Positions 1-5,573 of a stretch of DNA of 5,573 bases are shown here, piece after piece. Numbering within the stretch: position 1 is the stretch's first letter; the number at the start of each line of letters is the position of its first letter. Below the pieces are notes generated by a model. The model was not told where the DNA came from. It made no database searches and saw only the letters and a program-made list of their open reading frames with translations. Origin of the DNA: Candidatus Methanophagales archaeon (GTDB taxonomy: Archaea; Halobacteriota; Syntropharchaeia; Alkanophagales; Methanospirareceae); assembly GCA_003601795.1 (NCBI GenBank), contig PIXU01000126.1:1-5573 (forward strand). The letters are read 5' to 3'. The position numbers and the translations under genes are program-made.

Positions 1-704
1 CTCCTGCTGTTCTCCTCATTAATGTCGTATTTGTTGATGCAGACGATTGAATCAATTCCAAAATGAGAGGTCACATCCAGGATTCGTTCGAGGTCATGCA
101 GTCCGGACATCGTGGGCTCGGTAACGATGAGTGCAAGGTCCACGCCGGTCAATGATGCAATTACAGGGCAGCCGATGCCCGGCGCACCGTCAATCAGAAT
201 GAGTTCACGTTGTTCCTTTTCAGCAACCTGCTGTGCGCGGTTTCTAACCACAGTGACGAGCTTCCCAGACGTTTCTTCTGCGATATTTAGCTCCGCATGC
301 GCCATTGTGCCATAGTTCGTCTTTGATATAAAGGCATACCCGGAGACCCGCTCTTTAAGCGTAAGTGCCTCCTGCGGACACGAAAACACACAGGCGCCGC
401 AGCCCTCACAACGTGCGGGATTGACCGCATAACCTGAATCTTCGGTCAAAGCTATCGCGTTGAATCTACATGTCTCTTCGCACGTTCCACACTCGGTACA
501 TAGCGTTTTATCCATAACAGCAACTTTCAGTCCTTTAAACTCCTCTCTCTTTATGATTTCCGGATGCAGCAGCAGATGGAGGTCTGGTGCGTCCACATCG
601 CAGTCTGCAATGACTTTGTTCGCTACGAGGGCGGCGAAAGAGGCTACAAGTGTCGTTTTCCCCGTGCCTCCTTTTCCACTTATAACGGTTATCTGTTTCA
701 ACAC
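1..704 (-). CDS. MinD-superfamily P-loop ATPase with inserted 2x[4Fe-4S] ferredoxin domain (partial, C-terminus outside window)
   Basis: Translated from the complement, this gives 234 codons and runs off the left edge, so roughly the last 50 residues of a usual 280-290 residue protein are missing. A deviant Walker A motif GKGGTGKT (residues 10-17) has the signature lysine K11 typical of MinD/ParA/NifH-like ATPases. Switch I is ADCDVDAPD (33-41) and switch II is IDGAPG (171-176). Between them lies a ferredoxin insert with two complete cysteine sets: C69, C72, C75, C79 and C99, C102, C105, C109, each C-x2-C-x2-C-x3-C. This matches the family described as MinD-superfamily ATPases with an inserted ferredoxin domain (COG1149 type). 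The likely role is cytosolic ATP-dependent Fe-S or electron handling; the client is unknown. The start is GTG at 704 or TTG at 701. No ATG is available, because an in-frame TAA lies about 20 bases upstream. No Shine-Dalgarno is seen, and the start overlaps the stop of the preceding paralogue, so translation is probably coupled. Confidence 0.9.
   Translation of the reverse strand, partial: MLKQITVISGKGGTGKTTLVASFAALVANKVIADCDVDAPDLHLLLHPEIIKREEFKGLKVAVMDKTLCTECGTCEETCRFNAIALTEDSGYAVNPARCEGCGACVFSCPQEALTLKERVSGYAFISKTNYGTMAHAELNIAEETSGKLVTVVRNRAQQVAEKEQRELILIDGAPGIGCPVIASLTGVDLALIVTEPTMSGLHDLERILDVTSHFGIDSIVCINKYDINEENSR
698..704 (-). other. Stop/start overlap coupling the two MinD/ferredoxin ATPase genes
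   Basis: On the complement the seven bases GTGTTGA hold the GTG (704) and TTG (701) start candidates of the downstream ATPase and the TGA stop (700-698) of the upstream one. The preceding 12 bases (715-704) read AAAAAGAAAAAG and contain no GGAGG-like sequence. Initiation downstream therefore probably depends on ribosomes terminating here (inference). The downstream gene lies in the -1 frame relative to the upstream gene. Confidence 0.7.
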
Positions 705-1558
705 TTTTTCTTTTTGAGAATTTTATCAATTATCCCTGCAAACCGCTCCTTCCACTCTGGCATCGCCTTCACAAAGGGCACGCCTTCTGAATAGCATCGT
801 GCAATCTGCTTGTCATACGGAATCTCAAGCAAAATCTGAATTCCTTCCTTCTCACAGTACTCATAGACCCCACTGTCCCCAATCCCTGCTTTATTTATAA
901 CCACACCAAAAGGAATCTTAAGCACCCTGAGCACCTCAACCGCAAGCCTCAAATCGTAGAGCCCAAACGGCGTGGGCTCAGTCACCAGCATGCAGTAATC
1001 GCTGCCTTGCACCGCGGCAATCACCGGGCATGCCGTTCCCGGCGGGACATCAATAATCACGGGCTTCTCCGGATTTAGCTCCCCTTTTACCTGGTCAATC
1101 AGTGGTGTTGCCATTATTTCTCCGATATTCAACACCCCGTACACGAGGTCGATGTTGCCGTCACTGCTTTTTCCTGTTTTTATAACACCAATCTCCCTCG
1201 GCTCCTCGCGGATTGCATCCTGCGGACATACCATAGAGCATAACCCACAGCCGTGGCAAAGTTCTGGAAACACCATCACTTCTTTTTGCGGCACAACCAC
1301 AAGTGCGTTGTATTCACACGCCGCAGCGCACTTACCGCAGTAATCACACCGCTCGTAATTGACTGTTGGCACTGGCGTATACGCCGGCTTTATCTCCTCG
1401 ATCACCGGATTAATGAAGATATGTGAATTTGGCTCTTCGACATCGCAATCGAGTAATTGTACGTTAGAAAGCGACAGAGCAAGATTAACTGCTACGGTGG
1501 TCTTTCCCGTACCGCCTTTCCCGCTTGCTACCGCAATAATCATCATTTCATCACGCAT
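698..1558 (-). CDS. MinD-superfamily P-loop ATPase with inserted 2x[4Fe-4S] ferredoxin domain (complete)
   Basis: This 286-residue protein is a paralogue of the next gene downstream. It has the deviant Walker A GKGGTGKT (residues 13-20, signature lysine K14), switch I LDCDVEEPN (36-44), switch II IIDVPPG (168-174) and a VINKAG nucleotide-base motif (220-225). The ferredoxin insert has two intact C-x2-C-x2-C-x3-C sets: C71, C74, C77, C81 and C101, C104, C107, C111. Length is normal for the COG1149-type family. Family members are cytosolic and often encoded in pairs; the MinD/NifH fold dimerises around ATP, so the two products here could form a heterodimer (inference). The start is uncertain. 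ATG at 1558 overlaps the upstream diesterase by 16 bases, with AAGGA immediately before it. ATG at 1546 gives a 4-base ATGA overlap and begins MMIIAVASGKGG, closer to the usual family N-terminus. The protein ends in KKKKC, and the A-rich codons there run into the start of the downstream gene. Confidence 0.92.
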   Translation of the reverse strand: MRDEMMIIAVASGKGGTGKTTVAVNLALSLSNVQLLDCDVEEPNSHIFINPVIEEIKPAYTPVPTVNYERCDYCGKCAAACEYNALVVVPQKEVMVFPELCHGCGLCSMVCPQDAIREEPREIGVIKTGKSSDGNIDLVYGVLNIGEIMATPLIDQVKGELNPEKPVIIDVPPGTACPVIAAVQGSDYCMLVTEPTPFGLYDLRLAVEVLRVLKIPFGVVINKAGIGDSGVYEYCEKEGIQILLEIPYDKQIARCYSEGVPFVKAMPEWKERFAGIIDKILKKKKC

Positions 1559-1563
1559 TCCTT
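1543..1563 (-). promoter_or_regulatory. Translation-start region of the complete MinD/ferredoxin ATPase, inside the end of the diesterase gene
   Basis: On the complement, AAGGA (1563-1559) directly abuts the first ATG (1558), which is too close for a normal Shine-Dalgarno. It lies 12 bases before the ATG at 1546. A second element, GTGAT (1554-1550), matches part of the typical archaeal GGAGGTGAT ribosome-binding sequence and sits 3 bases before ATG 1546 and 6 bases before ATG 1543. These spacings favour one of the inner ATGs over ATG 1558, but the sequence alone does not decide it. Confidence 0.4.
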
Positions 1564-2259
1564 ATTGCTCTTTTCCATTTTTTCCATGAAAAGTTTGAGC
1601 TTACAAGGATCATCCGTAACCACACCATCTACACCGAGTTCAAGCGCCTTCGCTAAATCTTCCCGCGTGTTTATCGCCCATGGATATATTTCTATTCCCT
1701 TTTTCGATGCTTCTACAACGAATTCCGCGTTTAATCTCGGATATTTCGGGAATATTACGTTTGCACTCGCATCAATCGCTATTTTTACAGGGAAAACAGG
1801 CAATGAGGAAATTATTACCCCGGTCTTGATTCGAGGTGCAAGCTCTTTTATTTTGTGCATTGAAGCATGGTAGAAAGAAGAGATTATGACACTTTTCTCC
1901 ATCTTCGCTTCTTTCACTTCATCCACTATGAGTTCTTCCATATTCTCCTCTTTCAGTTCAATAACCAACTCAAGTCCAAGATTTTCAGCAAGCAAAAGCA
2001 CTTCTCGTAGTCTTGGAACTTTTTCCCCTTTTCCTGCATCAAGGGTTCTTAACTGTTCGAGTGTTTTCTCACCCACCTTTCCAATACCGTTTGTCGTCCT
2101 TTCCAGGGTATCATCGTGAATCACTACTATTTCACGGTCTTTACTGAACCTGACGTCAATCTCCACGGCGTCAACGCCGCACTCAAAAGCTTTCCTGACT
2201 GCTCTGAGCGTATTCTCCGGTTCCTCCGCCCTCGCTCCTCTGTGAGCTATTATTTTCAT
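1543..2259 (-). CDS. Glycerophosphodiester phosphodiesterase family protein (GDPD, UgpQ-like)
   Basis: This 238-residue single-domain GDPD TIM-barrel hydrolyses glycerophosphodiesters to an alcohol and a glycerol phosphate. Catalytic and metal-binding motifs are intact: HRG at 6-8, ENT at 15-17, VEIDVR at 32-37 (E33, D35), IHDDTLERTT at 47-56 with the second catalytic His H48, IELK at 100-103 (E101), and the C-terminal WAINTRED and GVVTDDP segments. Length fits the short cytosolic GDPDs. No signal peptide or membrane segment is seen, so cytosolic action is likely. The start is ATG 2259, because the family's first beta strand (KIIAHRG) begins right there. A TTG at 2292 would add 11 residues running through the intergenic repeats and is unlikely. 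No Shine-Dalgarno precedes the ATG, consistent with a very short or absent leader. It leads the leftward operon and overlaps the next gene. In an archaeon the substrate could be glycerophosphodiesters from polar lipid headgroups (inference). Confidence 0.93.
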   Translation of the reverse strand: MKIIAHRGARAEEPENTLRAVRKAFECGVDAVEIDVRFSKDREIVVIHDDTLERTTNGIGKVGEKTLEQLRTLDAGKGEKVPRLREVLLLAENLGLELVIELKEENMEELIVDEVKEAKMEKSVIISSFYHASMHKIKELAPRIKTGVIISSLPVFPVKIAIDASANVIFPKYPRLNAEFVVEASKKGIEIYPWAINTREDLAKALELGVDGVVTDDPCKLKLFMEKMEKSNKECVMK

Positions 2260-2262
2260 TAA

Positions 2263-2330
2263 AACTTTTCTTAGAAAGAAAAGCTTTACCAAATAAAACT
2301 TTTTTCTAAAAAGTTTTACTTAGAAAAGTT
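2263..2330. repeat. Outer inverted pair of a 12-bp element flanking the divergent promoters
   Basis: AACTTTTCTTAG (2263-2274) and CTTAGAAAAGTT (2319-2330) are inverted copies matching at 11 of 12 positions, with a perfect 9-bp core AACTTTTCT/AGAAAAGTT. Read toward each gene, AGAAAAGTT ends 3 bases before the diesterase ATG (2259) and 12 bases before the PAC2-family ATG (2343). The inner palindrome at 2294-2318 shares the AAAACTTTT core, so four related half-sites occur in about 70 bases. Confidence 0.6.
2294..2318. repeat. Perfect 11-bp inverted repeat, 3-base spacer
   Basis: The arm TAAAACTTTTT (2294-2304) is the exact reverse complement of AAAAAGTTTTA (2308-2318), separated by TCT. It lies between the two divergent start codons. 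It could be an operator for a dimeric regulator or part of a promoter. It is not a convincing terminator, because it sits upstream of both genes and its arms contain only one G-C pair. Confidence 0.7.
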
Positions 2331-2342
2331 CTATTAAAAAAT

Positions 2343-3164
2343 ATGGGCATAACAAAAAAAGTATGGATAGATTACTATAATAAGAGTAAGATAGACCTGA
2401 AGGAGCCGGTAGCAATAGTAGGCTCATCAGGGCTGCGGTCTGTCGGAAAAATAGTAGTAGACGAGCTTGTGGAAAAAACACATCCGCAACTATTTGCGGA
2501 ATTATATTCATACGCTTTCCCAGCCGTTTATTATGGACCATCTTACCTTGGTGCACCCTGCGCCGCGGGTGTAAAAATAAAGAAAGCCAATGTAGTTCAA
2601 CTTCCAAGCGTAGAATTTTATGCACTTGAAAGGCAAAAGCAGAATCAGGACGTAATAATAACAAGAGGTTACCAGTCTTACAATGCTCTTAATCAATACG
2701 TGGTCGCTGATAAGGTCACGGATTTATTTAAGGAGTTTCAAGTAAAGAAGGTGATTTCGCTGGGCGCACAAGTAATAGAAGAAGGGATAACGGGCTGCGC
2801 AACTGACCCGGAGCTGCTGGAAGAAATGTACAGATTCGAGATTAAGAGAACAAGCGTAGATCGTTTTATAGGTTTTTCTGGGCTTGTGGTTGCCATGGGT
2901 AGGGAAAAAGGGCTAAGAGGTGCTTGTATTTTTGCAAACACCTCACAAAATTTGGCAAATCCTGAATATCCTGATTTTGATGCGGCGAAGAAATTGTTGG
3001 AAAAAATCGCTGAAATATTGGAAATTAATGTCGATACATCGGATTTAAAAGCGAGAAGAATGGCGCAACAGGAGCTAATGGAGGAGATAATTAAAAGGGA
3101 AGAGATGAGAGAAAAAAAGAGAAAGAGAGAGCTGGAGATAGAAGAATCGAGAGGATATGCGTAA
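2343..3164 (+). CDS. PAC2-family protein (archaeal proteasome assembly chaperone-like)
   Basis: This 273-residue protein matches the PAC2 fold (COG1938/PF09754 type), recognised by its overall pattern rather than a catalytic motif. The N-terminal segment PVAIVGSSGLRSVGKIVVDEL (22-42) corresponds to the family's opening GFPG..G-like strand and helix. Next come DVIITRGYQSYN (103-114), a helix and VKKVISLGA (134-142), then FIGFSGLVVAMGREKGLRG (175-193) and SQNLANPEYPDFDAAKKLLE (201-220). After about residue 234 comes a highly charged, probably helical tail that ends in -RGYA. Eukaryotic PAC2 and archaeal homologues (PbaA/PbaB type) bind the 20S proteasome alpha ring; that role here is inferred. 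No signal or membrane segment is seen. The start is ATG 2343: there is an in-frame TAA at 2307 and no other start candidate. There is no Shine-Dalgarno, so a leaderless transcript is likely. Its stop overlaps the Elp3 start by 8 bases. Confidence 0.82.
   Translation: MGITKKVWIDYYNKSKIDLKEPVAIVGSSGLRSVGKIVVDELVEKTHPQLFAELYSYAFPAVYYGPSYLGAPCAAGVKIKKANVVQLPSVEFYALERQKQNQDVIITRGYQSYNALNQYVVADKVTDLFKEFQVKKVISLGAQVIEEGITGCATDPELLEEMYRFEIKRTSVDRFIGFSGLVVAMGREKGLRGACIFANTSQNLANPEYPDFDAAKKLLEKIAEILEINVDTSDLKARRMAQQELMEEIIKREEMREKKRKRELEIEESRGYA
3149..3154 (+). promoter_or_regulatory. Probable ribosome-binding site for elp3
   Basis: GAGAGG lies 2 bases before ATG 3157, inside the last codons of the PAC2-family gene. 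The spacing is short for a Shine-Dalgarno, so the next in-frame ATG (3184, residue 10) remains a possible start, although it has only GAAGTAGAG in front of it. The surrounding sequence is purine-rich for coding reasons, which weakens this call. Confidence 0.4.
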
Positions 3165-4755
3165 AATAGCACCTGAAGTAGAGATGGTAGCTAAGGGAGA
3201 AGCAAGGAACTATGAATTAGCATGTAAAGAGATAGCAGAGGTTATAGCGGAAAATGGGATCACCCGAGCAGAGAGTATAAACGAACTGAAAAAGGAGATA
3301 AGCGGTAAATATGTGTTGCATACCATTCCGAGGAATTCCGATGTGCTGAAATCGTGCAGTGAGGAACTAAAGGAGAAATTAAAGAGGAAAAGAATCAGAA
3401 CGGCTTCTGGCGTTGCTCCTGTTGCCGTGATGACTTCCCCTTATCCATGCCCGCATGGTAAGTGCATAATGTGTCCTGGTGGTCCGGACTCCGATTTCGC
3501 GTCACCGCAGAGTTACGTAGGTAAGGAGCCTGCTGCTATTCGCGCTGCCCAACAAGGTTTCGATCCGTACCAGCAGGTGAAAGTGAGACTACATCAACTG
3601 GAAGAAATAGGTCATGATTTCGAGAAGGTCGATTTGATACTGATGGGCGGCACGCTAACCGCGAGAACTCCGGATTATCAAAAATGGTTTGTGAAAAAGT
3701 GTTTGGAGGCGATGAAGGAGTTTGGAGATGTTAGAGGGCGGCAGATAAGAAACACCGGCATGACTTTCGAGACAAGACCGGATTATGCGAAGGAGGAGGA
3801 GATAGACCGAATGCTGGCGCTCGGCGCTACAAAAGTCGAGTTAGGTGTGCAGCATGTCAATAACGAGATATTGAGAAATATAAGTAGGGGGCATTTGGTA
3901 GAAGATTCGGTAGAGGCGAACAGAAAAGCGCGAGACAGTGCATTAAAAGTAGGCTTCCATGTGATGCCCGGTTTACCAGGCTCTTCCATTGAGGAGGATA
4001 AAAAGATGTTTGAGCGTATTTTATACGATTCACGCTTCAAGCCTGATTATCTGAAAATATATCCCACGCTGGTGGTTAAAGGGACGAGACTGTATGATAT
4101 GTGGAAAAAGGGAGAATATAAGCCGATTTGTGAGGAAGAAGCAATAGAAATAATCGCTTATGCGAAAAGGATAATTCCTAAGTGGGTGAGAATACAAAGA
4201 ATACAAAGAGATATTCCCTCGCAATATATAGAAGCAGGAGTGAAGAAGAGTAATTTAAGGCAATTGGTGATGGAGCGGCTGCACGAGATGGGCTATAAAT
4301 GCCGGTGTATAAGATGCAGGGAAGCAGGTCTTTCTTTTTTGAAGGGTAGAGTTGCTGACGATGAAAATACAAAATTTTTATCTGAAAGTTATGAGGCATG
4401 CGGGGGTACGGAGTATTTCCTTTCTTACGAAGATGTGAAGAAAGATATTTTGATAGCGCTCCTGAGATTGAGGTTCCCATTTGCGCCGCATAGAGAAGAG
4501 TTGAGGAATGCCACTCTGATTCGTGACCTGCATGTATATGGTGAATTAGTGGGTCTGGGCGAAAGAAAGGCGCATAGCTGGCAGCATCGTGGATACGGTG
4601 CACGTTTGTTGCAAAAAGCGGAAGAGATAACGCTTGATAATGAATACAGCCGAATAGCGGTGATGAGCGGGATAGGTGTGCGAGAATATTATGAAAGGTT
4701 TGGCTACAAGCGTGAAGGACCATTTATGGTGAAAAATCTTTCTTACTCAAAATGA
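3157..4755 (+). CDS. elp3: Elp3: tRNA uridine-34 5-carboxymethylaminomethyl modification enzyme (radical SAM + GNAT)
   Basis: This 532-residue, full-length Elp3 is expected to use acetyl-CoA and SAM radical chemistry to place a carboxymethyl-type group on wobble U34 of tRNAs. The N-terminal about 90 residues are basic (KEKLKRKRIRTASG), as expected for the tRNA-binding part. The radical SAM cluster is CPHGKCIMC (C98, C103, C106), followed by MGGTLTA (163-169), FETRPDY (204-210), ELGVQ (228-232) and HVMPGLPG (268-275). The linker has RIQRDIPSQYIEAG and the zinc-type CRCIRC (C382, C384, C387). The C-terminal GNAT domain shows RDLHVYG (456-462), the acetyl-CoA loop QHRGYG (476-481) and YYERFGY (511-517) with the candidate catalytic tyrosines. 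No key residue is missing. As usual for archaea it acts without visible Elp1/Elp2 partners. It overlaps the PAC2-family gene upstream by 8 bases and the beta-CASP gene downstream by 4 bases (ATGA). Confidence 0.97.
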   Translation: MRKIAPEVEMVAKGEARNYELACKEIAEVIAENGITRAESINELKKEISGKYVLHTIPRNSDVLKSCSEELKEKLKRKRIRTASGVAPVAVMTSPYPCPHGKCIMCPGGPDSDFASPQSYVGKEPAAIRAAQQGFDPYQQVKVRLHQLEEIGHDFEKVDLILMGGTLTARTPDYQKWFVKKCLEAMKEFGDVRGRQIRNTGMTFETRPDYAKEEEIDRMLALGATKVELGVQHVNNEILRNISRGHLVEDSVEANRKARDSALKVGFHVMPGLPGSSIEEDKKMFERILYDSRFKPDYLKIYPTLVVKGTRLYDMWKKGEYKPICEEEAIEIIAYAKRIIPKWVRIQRIQRDIPSQYIEAGVKKSNLRQLVMERLHEMGYKCRCIRCREAGLSFLKGRVADDENTKFLSESYEACGGTEYFLSYEDVKKDILIALLRLRFPFAPHREELRNATLIRDLHVYGELVGLGERKAHSWQHRGYGARLLQKAEEITLDNEYSRIAVMSGIGVREYYERFGYKREGPFMVKNLSYSK

Positions 4756-5573
4756 AGTTACATTTTTTAGGAGCAGCAAAAGAAGTTACGGGTTCTTGCA
4801 TTGTGATAGAAACGAGAAGAAGCAAGTTCTTGCTTGACTGTGGTCAGCGACAGGGGCATGAGAAAGAAAGCAGACCGGGATTTCCATTCAACCCGAGAGA
4901 AATAGACTTTGTCGTTCTTTCCCATGCACACCTCGACCACTCAGGACTTTTACCCAAGCTCGTTGCTGAAGGTTTCGATGGCATGATTTATTCAACGGTG
5001 GCTACTCGTGACGTCGCTGAACTGCTTTTAAAGGACAGCGCGAAGATACAAAAAGAAGCGGATGAATATGGAGTAATGCCTATGTTCACGGAGGAAGATG
5101 TTGTGCAAACGATTGACAAATTCAGCGTTTCAGAATGGAACGTTCCTGTTGATGCTTCTGAGGACATCTCGGTAACGTTCCTCGATGCCGGTCATATATT
5201 GGGTGCAAGCATCTCGGTTGTGGACATCTGTGGTGCTGGCAGGCTGGTTTATACTGGCGATATTGGGCATGGACGTTCACCCATAATGAATGCCCCTGCA
5301 AAGTTGAACAACACCGACTTCCTGATTATTGAATCTACTTACGGTGCGAAGCGCCACCCGGCGGTAAATCCGAAAGAGCGCCTGAAACAAATAATCCTGG
5401 ATACGTATGCCAATAAAGGCAAGGTTTTAATTCCTACATTTGCCGTTGGGCGCTCACAAGAGATACTTTACACTTTGAAACAGCTTTACGAAGAGAAGAA
5501 ACTTCCAAACATCCCTGTCTATTTCGATACGCCGTTAGGCGCAGAAACGACTTCTCTGTACCGTCATCATCAG
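4752..5573 (+). CDS. Metallo-beta-lactamase/beta-CASP RNase (CPSF/YSH1-like), partial, C-terminus outside window
   Basis: The 274 codons up to the right edge encode most of the metallo-beta-lactamase core and the beginning of the beta-CASP region. Metal-ligand motifs are complete as far as they go: LDCG (D29), HAHLDH (H58, H60, D62, H63), GHILGA (H148) and YTGD (D170). The beta-CASP motif A acidic residue is E194 in IIESTYG, followed by the PTFAVGRSQE segment (228-236). This is the family of RNA-processing endo/exonucleases (COG1236, CPSF73-related). The protein starts directly at the first MBL strand (MKLHFLGAAKEVTGSC), so it lacks the N-terminal KH domains of archaeal aCPSF1 and is closer to the aCPSF2 or bacterial-like type. 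Complete members are usually 400-470 residues, so about 130-200 are missing here. ATG 4752 overlaps the Elp3 stop as ATGA, and no Shine-Dalgarno is seen, so translation is probably coupled. Confidence 0.93.
   Translation, partial: MKLHFLGAAKEVTGSCIVIETRRSKFLLDCGQRQGHEKESRPGFPFNPREIDFVVLSHAHLDHSGLLPKLVAEGFDGMIYSTVATRDVAELLLKDSAKIQKEADEYGVMPMFTEEDVVQTIDKFSVSEWNVPVDASEDISVTFLDAGHILGASISVVDICGAGRLVYTGDIGHGRSPIMNAPAKLNNTDFLIIESTYGAKRHPAVNPKERLKQIILDTYANKGKVLIPTFAVGRSQEILYTLKQLYEEKKLPNIPVYFDTPLGAETTSLYRHHQ

Larger units (their letters stand above)
2260..2342. promoter_or_regulatory. Divergent AT-rich promoter region serving both operons
   Basis: These 83 bases separate the start codons of the leftward diesterase and the rightward PAC2-family gene and must contain both promoters. 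The region is strongly AT-rich and holds nested inverted repeats listed separately. Neither start codon has a Shine-Dalgarno. Possible archaeal TATA-like elements are CCAAATAAAA (2289-2298, read leftward as TTTTATTTGG, about 35 bases from ATG 2259) and GTTTTACTTA (2313-2322, about 26 bases before ATG 2343, the spacing expected for a leaderless transcript). Both assignments are weak, since the whole region resembles a TATA box. No BRE element is clear. Confidence 0.6.

Noticed and set aside
112..315. Plus-strand open frame near the left edge
   Set aside because: It is antisense to the well-conserved ferredoxin ATPase gene, which is open across the whole region to base 1.
1457..1873. 138-codon open frame on the plus strand
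   Set aside because: It is antisense across the GDPD/ATPase junction, where both minus-strand genes have intact family motifs.
2260..2292. N-terminal extension of the diesterase from a TTG at 2292
   Set aside because: It would add 11 hydrophobic/basic residues before the family's first strand and translate through the promoter repeats; ATG 2259 fits the HRG-motif position.
2294..2318. Palindrome as a transcription terminator
   Set aside because: It lies between divergent genes, upstream of both, with almost no G-C pairs, so an operator or promoter role fits better.
3107..3131. 25-base uninterrupted purine tract
   Set aside because: It is explained by the Lys/Glu/Arg codons of the PAC2-family tail; no mirror symmetry or other sign of a separate function is seen.
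2738..3172. 144-codon open frame on the minus strand rich in Ser and Ile
   Set aside because: It is antisense to the purine-rich, Lys/Glu-coding end of the PAC2-family gene; the Ser/Phe/Leu-rich translation is the expected shadow.
4178..4723. 181-codon open frame on the minus strand
   Set aside because: It lies wholly antisense to the conserved C-terminal half of Elp3, has no recognisable domain, and its composition follows the complementary strand.

Overview
The window reads as chromosomal DNA from an archaeon, most likely a euryarchaeote of the methanogen/ANME type. This is inferred from the gene set: paired MinD-type ATPases with inserted ferredoxin domains, an archaeal PAC2-family protein, a stand-alone Elp3, and a beta-CASP RNA nuclease. 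Other support is the dense overlapping stop/start junctions and the absence of Shine-Dalgarno sequences before both operon-leading genes, as in leaderless archaeal transcripts. No rRNA or marker gene is present, so the lineage is not proven.

The layout is two divergent, tightly packed gene strings around one short AT-rich intergenic region (2260-2342). Leftward, the order is a glycerophosphodiester phosphodiesterase (2259 to 1543), a complete MinD/ferredoxin ATPase (1558 to 698), and a second paralogous MinD/ferredoxin ATPase (704 to beyond base 1, C-terminus cut off). Rightward, the order is a PAC2-family protein resembling a proteasome assembly chaperone (2343-3164), the tRNA wobble-uridine modifier Elp3 (3157-4755), and a metallo-beta-lactamase/beta-CASP RNase (4752 to beyond 5573, C-terminus cut off). 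Every internal junction overlaps by 4 to 16 bases, so each string is very probably one transcript with coupled translation.

The rightward genes suggest a housekeeping theme of tRNA modification, RNA processing and protein quality control. The leftward genes combine Fe-S/ATPase proteins with a lipid-headgroup diesterase, and no shared pathway is obvious. The intergenic region carries a perfect 11-bp inverted repeat and a wider 12-bp inverted pair (11 of 12 matching). The outer pair puts the same AGAAAAGTT-containing element just upstream of both divergent start codons, so the two operons may be co-regulated.

No tRNA, rRNA, CRISPR array, insertion sequence or integrase was found. There is no gene-free stretch longer than 83 bases. 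I see no clearly new defence or mobile system. The points most worth a second look are the mirrored intergenic motif, the HbYX-like C-terminus of the PAC2 protein, and the A-rich junction between the two ATPases, which would allow a -1 frame fusion.
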